The translations under genes and the position numbers were made by a program. The notes beneath the pieces were generated by a model. It had not been told where the DNA came from. It searched no databases and saw only the letters and a program-made list of their open reading frames with translations. From assembly GCA_963931925.1 (NCBI GenBank), contig OZ007581.1, positions 21,419,447 through 21,483,446 on the forward strand: a stretch of 64,000 nt of DNA. The letters are read 5' to 3'. Origin of the DNA: Onchidella celtica (lineage: Eukaryota; Mollusca; Gastropoda; Systellommatophora; Onchidiidae). Positions 58,826-64,000 of this stretch are shown here, in pieces; the first letter of the stretch is position 1, and the number at the start of each line of letters is the position of its first letter.

Positions 58826-59957
58826 TTATAATGTATAATAGAGTTTTTTTTTATTTTTTAAATTTAGTATTAGTTTTTCATTTCCTACTTTTTTGTTTTC
58901 TAATTGTAAATAGCTTATATCGTCTTCATTTATTTTTAGTTTCTCTGGAGCTAAAGGAAATCTACTGGTGTTTACTTTTGCTTTAACTGTGTAATCAAGA
59001 TCAAATTCGATAATATATCCTCTTCCTTCAGGAACCTCCTTTAGGAATGATTCTTTTTCCCATTTAAAATCTCCAACCGGTAAAGATTCTGACATTCCTC
59101 CTCCATATAAATTATTTGCATCGAGGTACAGTAAATAATTTGATCTCTTTTTAGGGTCATAATCTGGTAAATATTTATTATTAGCTTTTACATATCGAGG
59201 TCCTAAAACTCCTGAATAACCGCCTCTTATTCCCTTCTCAAACATTAGTAGCATATCTAAATCTGTTAATAATTCTAGTTTAATTCCCGTATATTTTAAT
59301 CCACATTGCCAAGTTAATCCGGGAGCAGAGAAACAATAACACGGGTCAATTTCATGATTGGTTGGGAAAAATTCTCTAAACTTTTCAAATACATCGGCTA
59401 AAGGCAAGAACATCTGTTTTTAGATACAAATCATGATAATCTTGTAAAGTTTTACATTGAAAAGTATTCCAAACATTTACAGCATGTTGGTATTCGTCTT
59501 CTGAAATTCCTTCTTTTCTTAAAGTTGAGTACCAAGGATTTATCCTTGTGGCGTTGGATGGTATTTGTTTTTCTTTTAATCGATTAATTGAATCAACATA
59601 TTCATAAGGATAAACACTTTTTCTTTTGAGTAAATGGAATGTTTCCGGGAAATGTTCTTTCAAGATTTTGAAATCATCCATAGATTTTACGATACCGTCC
59701 AAAGAGTTTGATAAAAACCTATAACTATCCAGGAATCTTAATTTTCTGTAATAATTTCCATATTCAAATGAAATATTATATTCTTCAGATGCAAGCAATG
59801 AAAGTTTATTGTATTTATCTTCATATTTCATTATTTCTTCTATTATGAAATGAAAATCATAACCACTGGCATTGTGAAAAAATACTGGAATTACTTTAGA
59901 TTGTTTTCCTTCTTTGGTATTACAAGATTGACAAAGCAGCTCCTCCATACTTTCCAT
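58826..59957 (-). pseudogene. Polinton protein-primed DNA polymerase B, partial
   Basis: Two adjacent minus-strand frames cover the exonuclease side (IPVFFHNASGYDFHFI), the linker region (YHDLYLKTDVLAFS) and the polymerase motif A region (YLDANNLYGGGMSE) with the GGYSGV block before it. This matches the family-B protein-primed polymerases of Polintons. Broken and incomplete. Confidence 0.8.
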
Positions 59958-59961
59958 TGTA

Positions 59962-60279
59962 ATGATTGTGCTCTCTTACTTTGGAGGCGGGGCCAACAAA
60001 ATCATCAACAAATATCCTTTTGAAATGCATTTGCCAGAACATAATTTTACAGGACCGGGAACCAATTTAAAAAAACGGTTGAATTCCGAAATTTTGTCTG
60101 ATGGAACAACAAAATTTACACCAAAATCTTGGAGTAAACCTATTAATAGAGTTGATGAAGCCGCAATGCATCACGGTATTTGTTATTTACAAAATCAAGA
60201 TACTAAATCCAGAAATGAAGTATGTGATAAAAACATGATACATTCTTTAAATTCCAACATTAAGAGAAAGAATAGATAG
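59962..60279 (+). CDS. Polinton phospholipase A2-like protein, fragmentary
   Basis: About 105 codons. LPEHNFTGPGTNLKKRL followed by KPINRVDEAAMHHGICY has the calcium-loop and histidine-helix pattern of the parvovirus VP1-type phospholipase A2 domain, which also occurs in Polintons, where it is thought to help particle entry. It lies head-to-head with the polymerase. Assignment by motif pattern only. Confidence 0.6.
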   Translation: MIVLSYFGGGANKIINKYPFEMHLPEHNFTGPGTNLKKRLNSEILSDGTTKFTPKSWSKPINRVDEAAMHHGICYLQNQDTKSRNEVCDKNMIHSLNSNIKRKNR

Positions 60280-60309
60280 AAATATTGTTGAACATATTAT
60301 TAAAATGAA

Positions 60310-61144
60310 AAAAACTTTTGGAATGGGCGGAAAAAAAAAAGCTTCGACTCCGTTGATAAGCAGAGCTTCGACTTCGTCGTTGATAAACAACGCTTTACGA
60401 GTGATTTAGCAGAAGAACTTCATAAACTGGTTATTAAAAAATTTAAGAAAAGAAGAGTGATAGTTAATGGAATTGATAAAATATGGGCTGCTGATTTAGT
60501 TGACATGTCTGCTTATTCTAAGCAAAACAAAGGATTTAAATACATTCTTGCTGTTATTGATGTTTTCTCAAAATATGGTTGGATGATTCCTTTATAAAGG
60601 CTCCGACTCCGTCGAAAAAAAGACATCCAGAAAAACTATGGGTTGATAAAGGAAGTGAATTCTATAATAAACATGTTAAGAGTCTTTTCAAAGAAATCTA
60701 TTCCACAGAGAATGAAGAAAAAAGTTCTGTAGTGGAAAGATGGAACCGAACAATGAAAGAAAAAATGTTTAAATATTTCACGGCGAATGGTGTTACGAAA
60801 TGTATAGATGATTTGGTAAATGATTATAATAACACCTATCATTCATCAATAAAAATGACTCCTATCGAAGGAAGTAAAAAACAAAAATTAAAAAACCGTG
60901 TATAGAAATTTATATGAAGAGACAAAGAAACAAAAAGCCTGAATTTAAATTAAGTGATAGAGTTAGAATTACAAAGAAGAAAAAATTTTTTGAAAAAGGT
61001 TATACACAAAAATGGACAAAAGAAATATTTACAACAGATAAAATTTTATATACATATCCAATTACTTACAAAATAAAAGATTTAGATGCTGAAGAAATTA
61101 TTGTGTCTTTTTATGAAAAGGAATTACAACGAACCAAGTTTTAA
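60310..61144 (+). pseudogene. Polinton integrase (rve type) with chromodomain-like C-terminus
   Basis: Frames encode the catalytic-core start (GFKYILAVIDVFSKYGW near 60530-60590), the middle (LWVDKGSEFYNKHVKSL), the glutamate helix (SSVVERWNRTMKEKMF) and then a C-terminal module (FKLSDRVRITKKKKFFEKG near 60950). Typical of the Polinton integrase. Broken. Confidence 0.8.
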
Positions 61145-61201
61145 CGTAACGTAAAGTTGAACGTTACGTGAAGTTGAACACGTAAAATTTATTTCTTAAA
61201 A

Positions 61202-61679
61202 GTGGCGTATGAAAAAGTTCAATTAAATATTTCTGATAATCAGAAAGAAAAAATTCAAACAGCTATGAAAGAGAATCTTCCTGTTACTATTAGAATTACT
61301 GCAGAACCGGGAAATGATGTTTTAGCATTAACACAAAGACAAATAACTAAATTGAAAAAATCATTTAATCAAAATAAAGGAGCTGATATTACTTTAAGTA
61401 GAAGACAAATAAAATATAACATGAAAATTGAAGGAGGGTTTCTGGCTGCTCTTGTTATCTAAAGTTGTTCCATCAATAGCAAAAGCCATAGGAATAGGTG
61501 GGCTTACAGGTTTAGCAAGTAGTGGTGTTCAAAAATTATTGTCAAAGGAACTGTAAAAGGAAGTGGTAATGAGTTTCAAGGAGATGGACTATATTTAAAA
61601 CGAGAAGGACAAGTTTATAATGATGAAGTTTTTTTGAGCGATTTGGTTAAAGGTATTCCGTTTTTAAATATGATTTTGT
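61202..61679 (+). CDS. Small Polinton proteins, structural type
   Basis: The first frame (61202-61462) reads MAYEKVQLNISDNQKEKI and later IKYNMKIEGGFLAAL. Sequence after it includes GGLTGLASSGVQKLL and GDGLYLKREGQ. Small basic/hydrophobic proteins of this type accompany Polinton capsid genes and have been compared with adenovirus core peptides; the function is inferred. Confidence 0.5.
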
Positions 61680-61739
61680 AACCAAAAGGTCAAGAATTGT
61701 TTTGGTGTAACCAAAAGTTCAAAAAATTTATTATAAAAA

Positions 61740-62330
61740 TGGAAGCTTCAGATTATAGAATGACAAAATTCTTGATATTCAAAATTCTTTTGAAAGAACT
61801 AAAGAAAACAAAAGAATAGCAGTTAAGAAATATTCAAAAGCTTTAAATTTAATTGACGGAACTGATGTAACTTTAAAAACTGTAGCCATTGGAATGGGAA
61901 CAACAGGAGTAATACTTTTATCTACAGTGGTTAACATTCCTGTGGCTATTATTATAGAAGGTCTTTCAATAAGTATAGGTTTATTAAGTATAGTTTTAAG
62001 ATACATAAATAAAAGATTACAACATAAAGCTGATAAACATCAGAAAATCTTATTTTTATTGGAATCAAAACTTAATACAATTCAAAACTTATATTTCTAA
62101 TGCTCTTGAAGATGGAAAAATTTCAGATGAAGAAAACAATTTAGAGAAATGAAAAAGGCAATAAAAAATAAAGAAGTAAGCGATCCTGAAATAAATATAG
62201 ATAATCCATTGAAAAAAAAAAAAAACTGGTTTGATTTAAAAAAAAATTGTTTGATTTTTATTCCATTAAAATGTCTTTTTAAAAAATTGAAGATCCTTCA
62301 AAACGTGAAGCTCTTGTTAATGAATTTTTA
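61740..62330 (+). CDS. Polinton-associated protein with two hydrophobic segments
   Basis: The clearest part (61894-62100) has GTTGVILLSTVVNIPVAI and LSISIGLLSIVL, two likely membrane-spanning helices, followed by a basic, coiled-coil-like stretch. I do not recognise a named family. Not continuous. Confidence 0.4.
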
Positions 62331-62510
62331 AAAACCAAAAGAAATATTCAATCAAGTAACTAGCAAAAGAGTAGGAGATATTGAAATGAAAAGAGAATTT
62401 TCCAAAGTATTTGCTTCTATCACTCACGGAAAGTACATAAAAAGCAACAGAAGAAACTAAGAAATCTTTACAAGAAATTAAATTTAATACTCCTTGCTAT
62501 AGAACAACCC

Positions 62511-63122
62511 TTGAAAGCAATTGAATCTCAAGCATTGCAACAAATTGGTCCAACAGCAGCAACTTATTTAAAGAAATACTTAGGTACAACTAATGCAGAT
62601 AAAACTTTTGGAATTAATTCTTTAGGTGATAAATTTTATATTGGAAATAAAGAAATAAATTTTGATGATGATGATATTATTATTGGAGAAGATAAATATG
62701 AAGGAACACCTGGTTTGTGGGAATTAATAACTAGTAGAAATCCTCAAAATTTTTTAGATGAGGATAAAGCCAATTATGCACGTCTTTTATTTTCTACTAA
62801 TGCCATAAAACACAATAATGATCCTAATAATCCAAGACCTAAATCTAGTGGAGGACAGAAATACATGAATATCATAAAACCAATTTGGGAAAATGAACAA
62901 CTTTATGATGATCAAAGAAGTTTAGAAGTAGGTCCTACAGTAACTTATTCCGGAACAGGATTTCTTTCTTCAGATTCAAATGCTTTATTAAAGAGATTAT
63001 CATTATTAATGGCTAGTAAAGAAGCAGGAAATACAGGTGTTGTAAATGAAATTGTAAGTATTATAGATGAATTATATAGACAAAAATTATTAACACTAAT
63101 GAGTATAAAAAATTACAGCTAA
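62511..63122 (+). CDS. DUF8207-like protein of Polinton
   Basis: 203 codons with NADKTFGINSLGDKFYIG, the acidic DDDDIIIGEDKYEG, TPGLWELITSRNP, PNNPRPKSSGGQKYM and WENEQLYDD. The TPGLWELIT block is typical of DUF8207 proteins common near Polinton genes in invertebrates; the biochemical role is unknown. Longest intact frame of this remnant. The name is from memory of the pattern. Confidence 0.55.
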   Translation: MKAIESQALQQIGPTAATYLKKYLGTTNADKTFGINSLGDKFYIGNKEINFDDDDIIIGEDKYEGTPGLWELITSRNPQNFLDEDKANYARLLFSTNAIKHNNDPNNPRPKSSGGQKYMNIIKPIWENEQLYDDQRSLEVGPTVTYSGTGFLSSDSNALLKRLSLLMASKEAGNTGVVNEIVSIIDELYRQKLLTLMSIKNYS

Positions 63123-63149
63123 AAATTGCTATATAAAATCGACAAGTTA

Positions 63150-63455
63150 TAATGTTGGTGATAAATAAAGATCGCAAAAGAAAGTATGTTTATGGAGGAT
63201 ATAGTATTTTGACAAATAAATATTTCGGATCAGGTTTTTTTGATTCGATAATTTCAGCTGTTACTAGCAAAGTTGCAAAAGAAGTTGTATCAAATGTGGC
63301 AAAAAAACTGCATCTGACATAGGACAAAAAGCTGTTATTAAATTTATAGTTGATAAAGTTTTTAAACCAAAAAAATAAATAAAGTTCCATCTGGTAAAAC
63401 GCCATTAACATCTGAATCAAAAAAAAATATAGGAACGGGAATTAAACGTATTTAA
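63150..63455 (+). CDS. Small Polinton protein, FGSGFFDS type
   Basis: Contains KYVYGGYSILTNKYFGSGFF followed by an Ala/Lys/Val-rich helix (SKVAKEVVSNVAKK). Similar small proteins end Polinton structural gene blocks. Fragmentary. Confidence 0.4.
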
Positions 63456-63539
63456 AACTTTTCATTCCAGCGAGTGCAGCATGTGTGAATCAATCAACAG
63501 AATTTTCTGCATTTGAGATTCTCATACTCTGGGAGTCTC

Positions 63540-63800
63540 AAACTCGGGGGTTTATGGTGAGAGAGTTTTAGGGGATTGGGATTATTGGGAATATTGGGAA
63601 TTATTGAAATCTTTGTTTTATTTTTTTGAAAAAGCTTGAATTTTCATGTGTTTATGTTTTAATAAAGGTTGAATTTTTTTATATTTTAAAGGTGGTCTCA
63701 TGGTGATTCTTTTTTTTTATTTTTTTGAAAAAGCTTAATTTTTGTGTGTTTATATAAGTGTTAATAGGGGGTGAATTTTTTAATAGTTTAAAGGCGGCCT
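63540..63800. repeat. Polinton terminal/subterminal repeat
   Basis: AACTCGGGGGTTTATGGTGAG followed by two ~100 bp units with TTTTTTGAAAAAGCTT and GTGAATTTTT blocks. The same sequence, also reading outward, is at 18910-19170. Confidence 0.65.
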
Positions 63801-64000
63801 CATGGCGTCCATTACTATACTACTCATAATATCATTGAGTGACAATACAAAGCCAACACAATACCATCACTGTGATAAAGTAATGGTTATTGATACTGTT
63901 ACAGAACCAATACCACCACACTGCAGTGAAATGATGGCCATCGTATAATAAATAATTCGTGCACGAACCATAGCACATAAACCGCTGTGCATGGTGGTCC
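63801..64000. other. Flanking sequence, nothing recognised
   Basis: No open frame or element end that I can support. Confidence 0.5.

Larger units (their letters stand above)
58561..63830. mobile_element. Polinton (Maverick) remnant
   Basis: Low-GC block with Polinton hallmark genes: protein-primed DNA polymerase B (minus), a phospholipase A2-like protein, a retroviral-type integrase, small structural-type proteins and a DUF8207-like protein (plus), followed by a terminal repeat shared with 18910-19170. Incomplete and broken in several places, so a fossil. It appears old, though some frames remain long. No second terminal repeat is seen on the left. Confidence 0.85.

Overview
This is a repeat-dense, AT-rich animal genomic window with no operons, no rRNA or tRNA gene that I can see, and no complete host gene. 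Sequence style (many TCTAGATCTAG tracts, L1/Tx1- and CR1-like LINEs, Helitrons, Polintons, a Gmr1-like Ty3 element) suggests a lophotrochozoan, most likely a gastropod mollusc; that is inference.

Regions 1-18375 (copy A) and 19291-38650 (copy B) are two direct copies of one ~19 kb segment, about 98-99% identical by eye apart from indels. Each copy carries, in order: the 3' part of an L1/Tx1-like LINE with a 5' inversion; a CR1/L2-like LINE fragment ending in a TTA tail; a Helitron inserted in that tail; 4-14 kb of largely anonymous DNA with a few exon-like pieces, a CRE/CCAAT promoter-like site, a dispersed repeat and a second, short Helitron; a minus-strand exon-like block; and the 3' part of another L1/Tx1-like LINE with a third Helitron inside it. 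The copies differ by a solo LTR (only in A, 14619-15798), a ~2.6 kb deletion (A lacks 23871-26503), a ~670 bp gap (B lacks 12963-13634) and several short insertions copied from donors 1-4 kb away. A Polinton relic (18376-19268) lies between the copies.

In 36534-41780 a long but decayed L1/Tx1-like LINE is interrupted by a Helitron and by a PD-(D/E)XK nuclease-like fragment. At 42204-49966 sits a young, apparently whole LTR retrotransposon (920 bp LTRs, 5 bp target duplication AAGCC, tRNA-Pro-type primer site). Its pol order is protease, integrase, reverse transcriptase, RNase H, that is integrase before RT in a Ty3/Gypsy-like protein, and its gag has a SCAN-like end. Both mark the Gmr1 group. 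It interrupts a coding-like open frame.

50249-57000 holds weak exon-like sequence, a microsatellite, a CR1-like LINE (52023-54000) with another LINE tail nested in it, and an L1/Tx1-like LINE whose RT part and ORF1/endonuclease part face each other. 57205-58560 is a broken Ty3/Gypsy gag-protease remnant. 58600-63800 is a broken Polinton: protein-primed DNA polymerase on the minus strand; phospholipase A2-like, integrase, small structural-type proteins and a DUF8207-like protein on the plus strand; and a terminal repeat shared with the relic at 18.9 kb.

The most unusual items are the Gmr1-type element; a 319 bp GT...AG intron-like segment present in the related solo LTR but cleanly absent from both LTRs of the full element; and the cluster of short templated insertions that distinguish the two ~19 kb copies.
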